This document shows, piece by piece, positions 49,001 through 59,587 of a stretch of DNA of 64,000 nt; position 1 is the first letter of the stretch, and each line of letters opens with the position of its first letter. Source of the stretch: Catonia carolina. Lineage: Eukaryota; Arthropoda; Insecta; Hemiptera; Achilidae. A model generated the notes under the pieces. That model did not search any database. It saw nothing but the letters and a program-made list of their open reading frames with translations, and was not told the origin of the DNA. Made by a program: the position numbers and the translations under genes. The stretch is taken from the NCBI GenBank assembly GCA_035578175.1, contig JAQMRL010000007.1, positions 47,864,727-47,928,726 of the forward strand. Reading direction: 5' to 3'.

Positions 49001-49749
49001 GATTCCATTAAACTTGAAAACTCATCCCACCGTGCAAGCTTTTCAATCCATCGTTTCGGAAGGTCATCGACAGGCTGGTAGTCAAAAAATTCGACCACCA
49101 CCGGTCGGTGATCACTTCCGTACAGGTCTGGCAGTACTCTCCACATCAACCTTGGAACAATGGACGGGCTACAGAAAGTAAGGTCCAAGCACGACCAGGA
49201 TCCTGTTGAGGATGACATGAATGTTTCAGATCCATCGTTCAATAGACATAAGTCTAAATCACTCCGGACCCTCTCCACCATGTGACCTCTACCATTGCAC
49301 AGTGAGGAGCCCCAAGAATAATGGTGACCATTGAAATCTCCTAAGATGATATATGGAGCTGGTAACTGTTCCAGCAATTCTCTCATGGCTAGGTATGAAA
49401 TGTCTGTGTTTGGTGGTAAATAAACATTACACACGCAAACCGACACCGGGACAGTTATCCTGATTGCTACAGCCTGAATATCCGTTTGGATATCCAGACT
49501 TATCCCTTGCATTGACTGGTGAAGTAATATTGCAACCCCATCACCAGGGCCACCATGCAGGGAATCTTTCCTAAACATTTCGTATCCACGAAAGGATAAT
49601 CGGATATCAGGTTGTAACATCGTCTCTTGCAGGCAAAGCGCAAACGGACACTTATCCCGGATCAATATCTTTATATCTTCATACCTAGACCGGATCCCGC
49701 GAACATTCCATTGAATTAAACTATTAAAGGGTATTTCGCAACGGAGGAG
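46057..49749 (-). CDS. Retrotransposon ORF2: endonuclease, reverse transcriptase, RNase H
   Basis: Open from the codon after the ORF1 stop to 46057 with no internal stop. Counting residue 1 at the TTG whose first base is 49665, the APE-type endonuclease has GDFN at 109-112 and the catalytic SDH at 184-186; its N-terminal W-N-V-R-G motif lies upstream of residue 1. The reverse transcriptase has FDLKKAYD (553-560), GIPQGS (610-615) and FVDD (642-645). RNase H has TDGSK (940-944), E974, D997 and D1050, in the GHAGIPGNEAAD stretch. A Cys/His knuckle (C1143, C1146, H1154, C1159) follows. All key residues are present, so the enzyme could be functional. There is no ATG before the endonuclease motif, and the frame is the same as the 3' part of ORF1. 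Confidence 0.93.
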   Translation of the reverse strand, partial: LLRCEIPFNSLIQWNVRGIRSRYEDIKILIRDKCPFALCLQETMLQPDIRLSFRGYEMFRKDSLHGGPGDGVAILLHQSMQGISLDIQTDIQAVAIRITVPVSVCVCNVYLPPNTDISYLAMRELLEQLPAPYIILGDFNGHHYSWGSSLCNGRGHMVERVRSDLDLCLLNDGSETFMSSSTGSWSCLDLTFCSPSIVPRLMWRVLPDLYGSDHRPVVVEFFDYQPVDDLPKRWIEKLARWDEFSSLMESEYEDDDDARKLLSSFVERMSAAAAQSIPKTSGKARRPPVPWWNDRCKEALRGRRRALRIFSRRPTDANLEAYRRARACCSRVFLESKRESWSRYVGDISRSTPVTTVWRKLRSVCGRTSPHRIAGLQADGSVITSQSDIANVIGSFFKSASLTSSYSVQFQNYKKTIESLPFFIADSNDPLNIPFSLPELRKALKVSRNTSPGGDEITLSMIAHLPDFGLRQLLHVFNKIYASRKLPKTWKEAIVVPILKLGKDKTLVSNYRPISLTSVVCKVMERMVNSRLMWYLEKNNFLAPEQSGFRRGRSSTDHLVALETAVCNAFALRQRLVAVFFDLKKAYDTAWRRGILNTLRDWGIAGNMLAFIKDFLDERSFRVRVGQCLSDRFDLENGIPQGSVISCTLFAVAINNIVKSCVYPVKCSLFVDDFAIYVASRNVVSAERALQLTIYRLEEWSRQTGFSFSPEKTKCIQFCRIRTDNVPRLYLMGQYIEVSTEIRFLGVIFDKRLTWVPHIKDLRARCLKVVDILRVLTGTGWGADRSCMIRFYKALVRSRIDYGAVAYSSATPTSLRMLDTIHNSCLRLSTGAFRSSPVVSILVESGEMSLHRRRQQLILTYFAKLKARPYHFLHDIILNNPCHDLHLMNARQPSPFGVRALEICNNLDIAIPRVYPCNSCLFPPWTIAQLHFNFEMSKYSKAGTSSVVFNSIFSELVEAIKPSTVVYTDGSKSDVGVGCSFVANGRTYLFGLPAGTSIYTAELYAISKALSVVCVRGRRVLVCTDSLSALQSISDVYSRHPLVVDVLGTVKELNDRGVSVVFCWVPGHAGIPGNEAADLAAKEAARQPAFTRYLTMSDFVSLVKRVITDSWQVEWTGSHGNKLREIKPIVKPWPTSLRKNRREEVVIARLRIGHTRFTHGYLMTSGDAPVCGRCDCPLTVKHVLVDCVCYAALRRRFKIPSDIRNILGDETPILDAALKFLRSISVYNSV

Positions 49750-51037
49750 TTACGTTTCAAACACAATTTTCTCCTTCCCTTTTTTCCCTTTTACTTGTAT
49801 AAAACCCTTTTCTAGGGCCGATGAATCTCCTATCATATCGTGGATCTTGGACCCAGACGGAGGAGATTTTAGAAATTTAGACGCTTCCGCTGGAAGCGTC
49901 TTGGATACTGAAAGGGGTTTTCCCTTTGAGGTAGAGGCTGTCTTACTTGACAGCTGAGCTTTTGTACTCTGCGTCGCAGAAAGGTTACACACTTGAGACA
50001 CTGAGCTCTTTGAACCAATTTCTGTTTGCTTGGTGCTTAATAACGCTTTAAGTGCAGAAGTTAGGGAAGCAACCTGTTTAGTGAGGTTCTCAACAACACT
50101 CTTCAACTCAACGCATGACGAGCACTCACCAGACACACGAGACTGAACACTAGTTGCAGCTGCAAACGAAATGTCAGGCTGGACTGCATTTCGAATGCTA
50201 TTTAGTTTTCTGTACTCACTCCGGGCAGCGGGAAAGGAAAGCTTCTGTTCAGACGAAATTTTCTGAATTTCCCGTTCTTCTTTATACTTGGGGCATTCCC
50301 GAGACCTTGCTGAATGACTTCCTTTACAGTTTGCACATAGTTCTTTTTCAGAAGTGCATTCGCTATCTAAGTGGTCAGGTGAACTGCACTTTGCGCATAT
50401 CGCAGGTTTCTTGCAGTTTGTTTTCGTATGTCCGTATTCCTGGCACTGAAAACAGCGCAGAGGGTTTGGGACATACGGCCTCACTCGAACAGACAAATAA
50501 CCCAACTTAAGGCGATCCGGAGGTTGAGGGGTGGAAAATGTTATGATAAGTGTCGGGGGTACCGACATCAATTCCATTTTCCCGACGCATAACTCTTTTG
50601 ACTTGCGTCACTCTCTGGGAGGTAAGCTCCTCCAATAACTCAGCCTCAGACATATCTTGTATATCTCGAGAGTAAACCACTCCTCGAGATGAGTTGAGGG
50701 ATCTGTGCGGTTCCACAGTGACTGTAGTACTTCCAATTTGTGTAATTTTAACAACGCTGCTACTTTGCTTCGCAGACGTTGTTTCAATTAACAAAGTACC
50801 ATTCCTTAGTTTTTTAATTGAATGTGGCGAGCCACAAACCGACTGCACAGACCTGTTAATAATGAAGGGGGAAACTTTTGATAGCGACCCTTCTTCTGCA
50901 ACACAACGAACAACGAAAAATTTGTCCGTGTTACTTAATACACCACTATCACTATCGTCAGACAAGCTAGACCATAGTCTTTTACATCCAAGGGAAGATT
51001 GTTTGTTAGACATTATCTTTAGTGCTTTTCCAGTCAT
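49750..51037 (-). pseudogene. Retrotransposon ORF1 (gag-like), one frameshift
   Basis: Starts at ATG 51037 (MTGKALKIMSNKQSS). The 5' frame runs to about 50585 and the 3' frame continues from there to the TAA at 49750. The switch falls at an A-run (50577-50580, TTTT on the plus strand), where one extra base explains it. The downstream part has three retroviral-type zinc knuckles (CFQCQEYGHTKTNC, CAKCSSPDHLDSEC, CANCKGSHSARSREC), then a coiled-coil-like stretch and a Ser/Lys-rich tail. Such proteins bind element RNA and form the RNP. The break may be a real mutation or a homopolymer sequencing error. Confidence 0.85.
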
Positions 51038-51344
51038 CGTGAAAGCAGGGTGCGGGCGGAGAGATGACCCGCGCACAGCCGCAGGTCCCTAGTAAAAAGA
51101 AGGACCCGGCCGAGTACTCCCGGCAGCCATCTCCCACATATTTCATCCGGGCCGGGGAGTCAGGTACTGCCTGACCCACTGATACCGACGTCCCAGAGGC
51201 TCGCACGCAGCAGTAAGAGCTCCGACACTCTTACCCCTGGTCCACTTCTTGCCACAGTACCGAAGCGACTGGAAGGGCTAAAGGATGGCGCAAAGCCTCG
51301 GCAGAGCAAGCTCACAGCAGCACAACCACAGTCCAGACCTTCCA

Positions 51345-52190
51345 ATTACAAAGATTACAAAAAAAAAGATAATTTAAATTTTTTTTTAATTTTTCAAATC
51401 CGTTTGATGGACAGTTATGAGAATAATTCTAAAAGTACAAAAAAATTTAAAAACTGTTTACATCACTTTGCAGATCTACAAAGAACAAGAAGTACATACA
51501 ACAGCAAACAAGGTGTACATGTCTGCAAAATTTGTCCCATCTTTTCACCATAGCTTCAAAAAAAACATTGAATCTGAAAAAACCCCATTTTCGGCAAACT
51601 GACCTCAAAGTATACGGTAATGGTTTTTGTTGAATGGTTTTAACAGCGCTTGCACTAGGTGATAGTTCCACATTTTCACTAATTAATTTTTTAGTTTTTT
51701 GAAATTCCTAGCCCTATTACATTTTTACCAAATCTAAGGATAACAAAATTTACCTACTGAAACTCCTCATCTTGTACAAAAAAAATGTAAGAAAAAAGTC
51801 ACAAAAATAATAGTGTATGTAGATTTCAGTCGATCTAGTAATATGAAAAAAAATTACTTCACAATTTTCATCAATCACATTTTTAAAAATTATACATTAC
51901 TTTAAAGAAAAAATTCTGGGTAATATAATATATTTTTCCGCAAAAAGGTCAGATCAGCTGACAAACAAAATGAAAACTAAGGTGCTTTCATGATGTAAGG
52001 CAATAGATTTTGATACAAAGAAACAAAAACCACAAATAGATATCTGTTGTGTGTGCACAATTTGGACGTATTGCTTTTTGCAACTTGCACATAATTTGTA
52101 ATAGTATGTTTTTACATAAACAAAGCAAGTACTTCATGACATGGTATTTCATCTTCTGTATGGAGGGTTTTTCTATTATATATTTCTTTA
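51345..52190. other. AT-rich DNA, nothing recognised
   Basis: No coding region is supported apart from short chance frames. Confidence 0.45.
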
Positions 52191-52262
52191 ACATATTCAC
52201 TTATTACACTATAGCACTTATTACATATCACTTATACTATATCATATACTATCTCTATCATA
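52190..52262. repeat. Simple tandem sequence left of the Tigger element
   Basis: Irregular repeats of CACTTATTACACTATA and ATCATATACT. The same material continues at 54684-54770, on the other side of the insertion. Confidence 0.6.
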
Positions 52263-52264
52263 TA

Positions 52265-54681
52265 CAGTCAAACTTCTGTATAACGAAATTCATAATCCAG
52301 ACGAAAAATTCATTATTTGGAAGTATTCGTTATTGGGAAGTTAAGTTACGGCCGCATTTAATTTTTTTACAAATACATTACTACAGTATTTTCGTGGGTA
52401 ATGTACAATATTCCTTACCTTTTTCGCATCTGCAGGAAGAAATGCAGCACCATGTCAGATGAATGAACACAAGTTAAATAACGAACACATTATGAACTGT
52501 TATTATAAATGTAGTATGTACATATGTATTTAAAACTCAGAACTAAATTATTAATTACTTATTAATTTTTTGACTTATAAAGGATTTTACACTATACGAT
52601 TTTACAAATGTCCAAAATTAGTCAATGTTTACTATTACAACAAAGGAAAACTGTAGCTAATTGCTGTACACTACGACACAATTTCACTTAATGTGTAATT
52701 TTTTTCTGAACTTTACACTTGAATAAAACATCTTGTTCAATAAAAGTTTCACATTTATTCAGGCATTCAAAAATACTGTCTGGTACATTATCTTTAAGTT
52801 GCAGTCCTCTTCTGATGGTTTTAAATGACTTTAAAATTTCGTCGTCGGTTGGGTTCGTATCCTGGTGATTGCCGCCGCACTCATCGCCGTCGTCGTCCTC
52901 CTCCTCTTGTTCTTCTAAGCTCTCGATAGGCTTCACGCTTTGTAGAATATCATCGTCATCTGGAAAATCGGCTACAGCGATGTGATCATCAACACTTAAA
53001 AAGTCTGCAAGTATCGCTTTGTCAGTGACATGTCCAGAATTCTGAAGGAAATCCCATTGATTTTTCAGTTCACTTAGTGCAATGTCGTCTTCAATATCGG
53101 ATTCTGTTGTGACCGAGTTGAAACCAGCTTTTGAGAAACAATTTTTGACAGTTGTATCTCGTACATCGTTCGTCCAGACTTTTGCTAGTTCAGAAATGCA
53201 TTCTCTGAGATCCACAATATTAGCGGGTACAGACTCATTCTTTCCAACAGTAGAAACAATTTTCTTAAGAATTCTCTTCCGATAATGCAGCTTAAGCGTC
53301 TTTATCACTCCCTGATCCATGGGCTGGAGAACTGAAGTGACATTCAGTAGAAAAAATACAACTTTTACATATCTAATTTTGAATTGATGTCATGAGGATG
53401 AGCGGTGCAATTGTCAACAAAAAGTGCAATTTTTCGTTTTTGTTTACCCATCTGCTTATCCAGTTTGGTTACCCATTCAGTAAAAATTGCATTCGTCATC
53501 CATGCCTTCTTGTTAAAAGTGTAATCAACCTCCAGAGACTTGGTATTTCGAAAACATCGGGGAGATTTACTTTTACCTATAACAAGCAATTTAAGTTTCT
53601 CACTGCCTAACATGTTTGCAGCCACTTACACTGTTATTCTTTGTTTACCACCAAAGCAAGGATCGTTTTTAAAAGTTAAAGTTTTGTTTGGCAAACATTT
53701 AAAAAATAACCCGGTTTCATCTGCATTGAAAATGTCTTTCTGGGCAAACTCGTCTAAAATGTTTTTTAATACTGTCTGCTTCCAGAATTCACAATCTGTT
53801 GAGTTAACACTTGCACTTTCTCCTGAAATTACTTTTTCAATTATGTTGTGTCTTCTTTTAAATTTGTCAATCCAGCCGTTGCTTGCTTGAAAATCATAGT
53901 GGCCCAATGCAGTCGCAAACTCCAGAGCTTTTTCCTTAATTATTGGTCCCGATAAAGGAAGGCATTTTCACCTCATAACTGTTATCCACTTCATGACCGC
54001 TTCATCAATGTCATCATAAACGCACATTTTCATTTTCTTTCTGTTTAAGTCATAGTCTTTGCTTAGTTTAAGTATAGACTCGCGATTTTTAAGAATAATT
54101 GACAGTGAACTTTGCGGAATGCCGAATTTATTAGCTACATCTTTCTTCTTTAAACCCCTATCTACTTCCTGAATTACCAACACTTTATCCGAAACACTCA
54201 GACACTTTCTTTTCAACATTCTGCGAAATGTATGAGCACGACAGTAGAACTGATTAAAGACTAGAAAACACGTGTGAACAGTACGAATGATACCGAACAA
54301 CTGACTGTGTATTGTGTACGTACAAAAGGCAGGAGTGTGAACAGCTTTAAATTCTTGGAAACACGTGTACTGTACCTCTATGATTGGCCAGAAGGGGGTA
54401 GCAAAGGAATGCATATGACACCACCCTAGGTTACTATAGACAAAACAACCGGATGTTACTCATCACTACTTTAGCTAGTCTACAAACATTCCATTTGCCA
54501 TAGAATTATAACAAAGAATTTCTTTAAATATTTTTTTTTCCACTTCGTTGTTGGGAAGTCAGATTTTGTTAAATGGAGGCAATTTTGCATGCATTATTCC
54601 TTAAACTTTAAGGTGTTCAGAAAGAATTTGTTATAAAGAAAATTTTGTTACTTGGAAGTTCGTTGTACAGAAGTTCGACTG
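52265..54681 (-). mobile_element. Tigger/pogo DNA transposon, full length
   Basis: The ends CAGTCAAACTTCTGTATAAC and (reverse complement of the right end) CAGTCGAACTTCTGTACAAC are flanked by TA on both sides. 2417 bp, the size of an autonomous Tigger. Another internal similarity near the ends is the GAAGTTCGTT/TGGGAAGTTAAG block. Confidence 0.88.
52688..54219 (-). pseudogene. Tigger/pogo transposase, broken by two stops and a frameshift
   Basis: Begins MLKRKCLSVSDKVLVIQEVD with a CENP-B-type helix-turn-helix (KKKDVANKFGIPQSSLS). The CENPB-type second DNA-binding domain follows (FQASNGWIDKFKRRHNI). The DDE domain has NADETGLFFK, FVDNCTAHP and, after the break, QPMDQGVIKTLKLHYRK. In-frame stops lie at 53968-53970 (TGA) and 53626-53628 (TAA), and a one-base shift lies near 53365. 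The C-terminus is acidic (about 52860-52960). Related to the TIGD genes, but a dead transposon copy and not a host gene. Confidence 0.88.
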
Positions 54682-54683
54682 TA

Positions 54684-54770
54684 TATACTACCTTTATCAT
54701 ATACTATCATATATACATATCATATACTATATCACTTATTACACTATAACATAATACACTTATTAGTGTA
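54684..54770. repeat. Simple tandem sequence right of the Tigger element
   Basis: Continues the CACTTATTACACTATA / ATCATATACT array seen at 52190-52262. Confidence 0.6.
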
Positions 54771-55214
54771 GTAATTTTGTTAAGCAATATTTTCTGAATT
54801 TAAAACTTAAGTTTTTTAAAACATGTGTGTGCATAATGTACCTTCATGTTGTATAGCAAATTACATAAAAAAATATAAACATTTCATTTAAAAAAAGAAC
54901 ATTAATGAAATTTAGCAGTCTAGTACAAAATTAATCGCTCTTTTAGGCGCTGTATCTTGTTTAGCAAACATTTTTTGTTAACTATCTAAATAGGTATAAA
55001 ATTCGATTTTTTATTATTTTTGTAAATAAAATTCTGGAAAATTGTTGTTTAGCATCTTCCTCTCAGACATTACTTAATAGAAAAAATTATACAAAACACC
55101 TACAAAATAAAAAAAAAATGTTAGTGTAGAACTTATCATCAATTATCAGAAGGTATCGTAAATTAAAAAGACCATTGCAAAATTCACGAAAATGCCAGGG
55201 TACTGAGGTAACAG

Positions 55215-55345
55215 TTTTATTTTTTTGTTGGGTAGTCAAAGGGTCAAAAGGAAATAAAATAATTAACAAACAAGTAAAATTCAACGATGATAATTTAATC
55301 AGAGAAGCTGCTGCCATCTACAGCAATAAATATAAACACGAACTG
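55215..55345 (+). pseudogene. Possible Penelope-like endonuclease C-terminal fragment
   Basis: The plus strand reads NKQVKFNDDNLIREAAAIYS, closely matching NEQVKFRNDEVILTAAAIYS of the Penelope-like fragments at 62281-63573. Only this short stretch is convincing. Confidence 0.4.
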
Positions 55346-55624
55346 GAATGATAAATTTTAACTAGCTTTAATGATATGACTGAATAGAACACCCATTCTA
55401 AATTTTAATTTTTTTATTATTCTGAAAACGTTGGCACCACTGAAACGATCGTAAGTTTTTTAACCTCTTCAGTACCCACGTCCGGAAAACAGGACATCAA
55501 TATTTTTTACTTGGCGATAACATCCGGTTTACCGGACGTCTGTAAGTTATGCATTAAGTGCCAACATCTGGATAACCAATCATTTCCAAAAAAACTTAAA
55601 TTAATGGAATAACGTATTTTGAAA

Positions 55625-55725
55625 CTGCCTCCGTGGCATAGTGACTAACGCGCTAGCCTACAAAACAAAAGGTCCCAGGTTTGATTCCCGGCGAGGGTCT
55701 GGAAATTTTAACACTGTAAAACCAT
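55625..55725 (+). repeat. tRNA-derived SINE, second family
   Basis: GCCTCCGTGGCATAGTGACT, then GGTTTGATTCCCGGCGAGGG. The tRNA-like head is clear; the acceptor stem does not close. Confidence 0.75.
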
Positions 55726-55734
55726 CGGTAGGAT

Positions 55735-55908
55735 TTTTGTTTTTGGGTTTAACATCCAACTGTTCAGCAATTACTGCTAATACAGACGGTAAAGAATGAA
55801 ATTACTTTTTGTAATGTATGAAAATATGCCGTGCCTGAATGGGATTCGAATCCAAGACCGCATGATGAGAGGGGAGCACGTTACAAACTACGCCAATACG
55901 GCCGGCAC
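55735..55908 (-). mobile_element. tRNA-derived SINE, full length
   Basis: The minus strand starts GTGCCGGCCGTATTGGCGTA, has box B GGATTCGAATCC, and ends with CGTCTGTATTAGCAGTAATT and an A-rich tail. It is oriented opposite to the SINE immediately before it. Confidence 0.75.
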
Positions 55909-56359
55909 ACCATTAAGGTACCAAAACCCACAATAGTTGCCAAATGACCATGTTGTCAATGCAACTTCAAATAAACTAAAAAAACCGATTATGAATTATT
56001 TTTAGTTAGCAAAATTTTTTAATGAACACAATAAAAATTAATTTTTAACGGGAAATTTTATTTTCCTGCAACATTGAAATTTTGGTCCCCAATGGCAGGC
56101 TTGCGCCTGCAAGTTTTTGAAATACAGGGTGGCACTTTTTTACATCCTTATTTAAATTAAATGGGACTTCACATCAAACATTTGAATATTGTTTCTGCAC
56201 TGAAAGGGTTAAACAAAAAAACAAAATAGCAACCAAAAAAATATATTTAGTATAACACGATAGACATTCAACTTACCTTTGAGTAGGATGGATAAACAGA
56301 ATACAATTCTTTCAACTTCAAACTGTAAATTAGTACGAGTTCTGAAACAAATAAAAAAA

Positions 56360-57396
56360 ACTGGTGTGAAACACTCACACAACTTTCTCTTGCCAATGCA
56401 AATAATTAACAAAAATCCTAACATTAGTAATAAAACATTAGAAATAAACAAAAAACTGACCTCAATAAACAAAACCTAATTTTAATCATGAGTGAAATAT
56501 GCAAAATAAATATCAACCTTAGTTTGGCTTAAAAATAAGGAAAATTACTCTTTCATGCTAAACTAGGCTCTGTAGAGAAAAATTCTCTAAATAAAAGTTG
56601 TAGATCTTTTAATTTCCTATAAATTTCATTATACTTTTTTGTTGTAAAATGCATAATAAGGCTGAAATCTTTAAAAAATCGACTTTTTACACGATTCTGT
56701 GAGAAAAAACAGAAAATCGCTAATTACCAATAAACTACGAGTTATAAAAAAAAAATTTCAAATAAAAGTTGTGAGATTTTAAATTCTCTACAATTTTTGT
56801 TATATACAATTTTGCGATAATATGCATATTAAAGCCGCAATCTTAAAAAAACAATTTTTTTTTCGTGTAAACAGCCTCACCAAGAATTTCAGCAGACATG
56901 GCGCCTAGCTTAACTAAACTTGTTGAGCAAAAAAAATTAAATAAACCAGGCGATTTTGAAAAAAAATTGTAGGACCAGTTTTTGAGAAAATTGCAAAAAA
57001 GTGAAAAATTACACGAATAAACTTAAAAATATTGTTAAATTAATTGAATACTGTTAAGTAAGGAAATTTAAATATCATACTTCTCACACTAAAATAAATG
57101 CACAGCACATAAAATAATAATAAAAATAATATTCCCAAGGACTACTTCCGGTTGACCGATTTTGATGAAAATGTTCGCGTCACATTCGGCAGCGGAATGT
57201 AACTTAAGTTTCAAGTTCATACGATGTTCTGTTCTTGAGATATTCTGTTCACACGCACAGACCAATAGCTAAAAACATGTTTTTTTGGATTCAGGGGGTC
57301 TGAAAATGTGTAGATCCAGTGAAAACTCGATTTTGAAAAATTGACATGAAAACAATACTTTCCTTCCTACATATTCATACAGGCAAGAGAAATTAA
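56360..57396 (+). mobile_element. Helentron-like nonautonomous element, copy F
   Basis: 5' end CTGGTGTGAAACACTCACAC and AACTTTCTCTTGCC. The 3' end has the hairpin CCTACATATTCATACAGG followed by CAAGAGAAATT. Interrupted at about 57030-57143 by a segment that also occurs at 57731-57814. Confidence 0.65.
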
Positions 57397-57399
57397 AAA

Positions 57400-58980
57400 T
57401 TAGGTTACATTAAATTTGTTTCAGTAAAAAAATAAAACTACTAATACATTTTTATAAGAAAAATAAACTAAACTCAACGTTCCCGTTACTCAGAGGTTTC
57501 TATTCAGAATATGTTAACCAACACCATGACCGAATATTTAATTAAACGATCTGATATGTAAAAACCCAGTTCAAGTAAACACAAAATAACCACTCTTAAA
57601 ATTTTCAGTATACTCCAGCACTCAACTTTACTCTTACAAAAAAGTAATTACGCTGAAAATAAAAAATGAACTCATATAAAATGTAGAGATGTAGTAACAA
57701 ATTCTGATAATTTAGTAGTGCATGAAACACTAAGTAAGGAAATTTAAATATCATACTTCTCACACTAAAATAAATGCACAGCACATAAAATAAATTACTT
57801 CAAAAACCCAAGGACTAATTCGGAGCTTTACAATGGTATTTATTGATAGTATATTAGAAATAATACAAACTTGCTTTATTATAAGATAAACTAAGTTTTT
57901 TAAACTATTGTGTTCCTTTTTTACACTTAATAAATAAATATAACCACTCAAGTCTCCAGTTCCAAGAAGCTTAAATTAAAACTGAAAAGTAAGTAAATTA
58001 GTTTTAAATTAAATACCTTTGCATAATGGAAACTTTATTAAACATTAAAAATTTAAAGAACAAGTAAAATTCGTATGAAAATGGTTTAAATATCATTTAA
58101 CGTAACACTAAACATCCTACAGAATGTTATAAAATAGATATAATATCTGGTTAAATAAAAAGTTTTCACATGCTTTGATCATTTGTTTCAATACACTAAT
58201 ATAAAGATTTAGGTTAAGTTAAGCACATGTTTCAAAAGCCTAATTTTTTTTTTTTTAAATAAAGTAAAAATAAATCTAACATCTTACTAACCTGACCACC
58301 CGATATGCAATTTTCGATAATAATTAAGACATGCAAATTTAAAATTACCTAATTTAACATAGAATTACTTCATATTAATCTAAATAGCATCGCGTGGTTA
58401 CAATAACTGCCTCAGAGCGAACATAATCAAAATTTTACTACAACTTTCAAAATATTTAAATCACGAAGACAGTAAAACAAAATCATTAAAATATGTTACA
58501 CATTTTAATTTATAAGTAAGTTAACAATTAAAATCAACACAAGACAATGTACAGTATTAATACTAATAATACAAAAACGTGCCGCCTAGCCGCCAAGAAC
58601 ACGTTTCTTTATTGCCATACTTGCTTGTTCTTAAATATTTGATCGATTAATACAAATAAAGTTTACTATTCATAATTTGGAACTTACAGAGAATAATATT
58701 AATTGTAATTCATTAACGATAACAAACTACTAAACAAGAGATAAAATATATTATTCTGAAAGCATGTTTAGTCAAATGTTTACGTTGATTACTAGTTCCC
58801 TAGACCCACACCACGTTTTTCGGAAAGAAAGAAAAATGAATTTAAATCTGAAGTTTGGTTGATTCTTCGAAAAAGTTTTAATGCAACACGAGCAGGTAAC
58901 AGCTGAATAATTAAGTTATAAAATAAAAACCATTCTATTAAACAAAATTAAATATTTTATAAACAATTTTTGGATAGCGA
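57400..58980. other. AT-rich DNA, nothing recognised
   Basis: No coding region is supported. 57731-57814 is the other copy of the segment found inside Helentron-like copy F. Confidence 0.45.
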
Positions 58981-58986
58981 ACTCAC

Positions 58987-59085
58987 CTGCACAATCTCAA
59001 CAGCTACGCAGAAAAGAAAGATGAAGTAAACGCACATTGAATACAGGAAAGCCAACTTTTTGGAGGAGGCACACAGAACTAATTT
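58987..59085 (-). other. Candidate noncoding first exon with strong splice donor
   Basis: The minus strand has a consensus donor TGTGCAG|GTGAGTTC after a less AT-rich stretch with a pyrimidine tract (TTTCTTTTCTGCG). It could be an untranslated first exon of a minus-strand gene, conceivably the nucleolin-like gene 17 kb away. A single donor match is weak evidence in a window this size. Confidence 0.2.
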
Positions 59086-59587
59086 TTCGTCAATTTACCA
59101 ACATGTTATTATTGAACTGCAAAACTTAATTTAAAAAAATATTCGATATATTAAATTAAAATTAAATATTTAATACACAAGTTTTATCCCTGTCTATCTA
59201 AATTAAATACGCTACTTACAAACACGTTATCATTAGAGTAAGATTGATTTTGTTCCTATTATTCTCATTTTCACATATTTCCTTTTGGTAAATTTTAATT
59301 GTATATTTATTAGGTCATGTAAAAATAATAAACTAAATAGTAGCCTACATAGTATATCGGTTATTTCATTATTAATTAATCATCATTTTACAAATGAAGT
59401 TAATTTTTTGGCTCTCATATTGGTAAACAGTAGGAAACAATTTTCAGCTTGGTGGCGCATAATTTAAACTAGATTAACATTTTAATTTTATAACTGTATC
59501 CAAGAGAATCGAGAAACGTAAATGTCAAGATAAACACTGTTAAGCCTGGATATTAACACTATGTTTAAATCAATACTTACCAATTTG

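Larger units (their letters stand above)
45618..51343 (-). mobile_element. I-type non-LTR retrotransposon, nearly intact
   Basis: Minus-strand element of about 5.7 kb. It has a GC-rich 5' UTR (51040-51343), an ORF1 with CCHC zinc knuckles broken by one frameshift, an intact ORF2 with endonuclease, reverse transcriptase and RNase H, a 3' UTR, and a poly(A) seen as 34 T on the plus strand (45618-45651). The RNase H domain and two-ORF layout point to the I/R1 side of the non-LTR tree; the exact clade needs a phylogeny. Sequence after the 5' end (TTACAAAGATTACAAAAAAA) resembles the end of the SINE it appears to have entered. Confidence 0.9.
55464..56208. mobile_element. piggyBac-type MITE with nested SINEs
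   Basis: TTAA at 55460-55463 and 56209-56212 flank the inverted ends CCTCTTCAGTACCCA and (reverse complement of the right end) CCCTTTCAGTGCAGA. A near-palindrome (CGTCCGGAAAACAGGAC and CCGGTTTACCGGACG) lies just inside the left end. Two SINEs occupy its interior. Confidence 0.7.

Noticed and set aside
52860..53320. Host TIGD-type domesticated gene
   Set aside because: The acidic C-terminus looks gene-like, but the element has intact TIRs, a TA duplication, two in-frame stops and a frameshift, so it is a transposon pseudogene.
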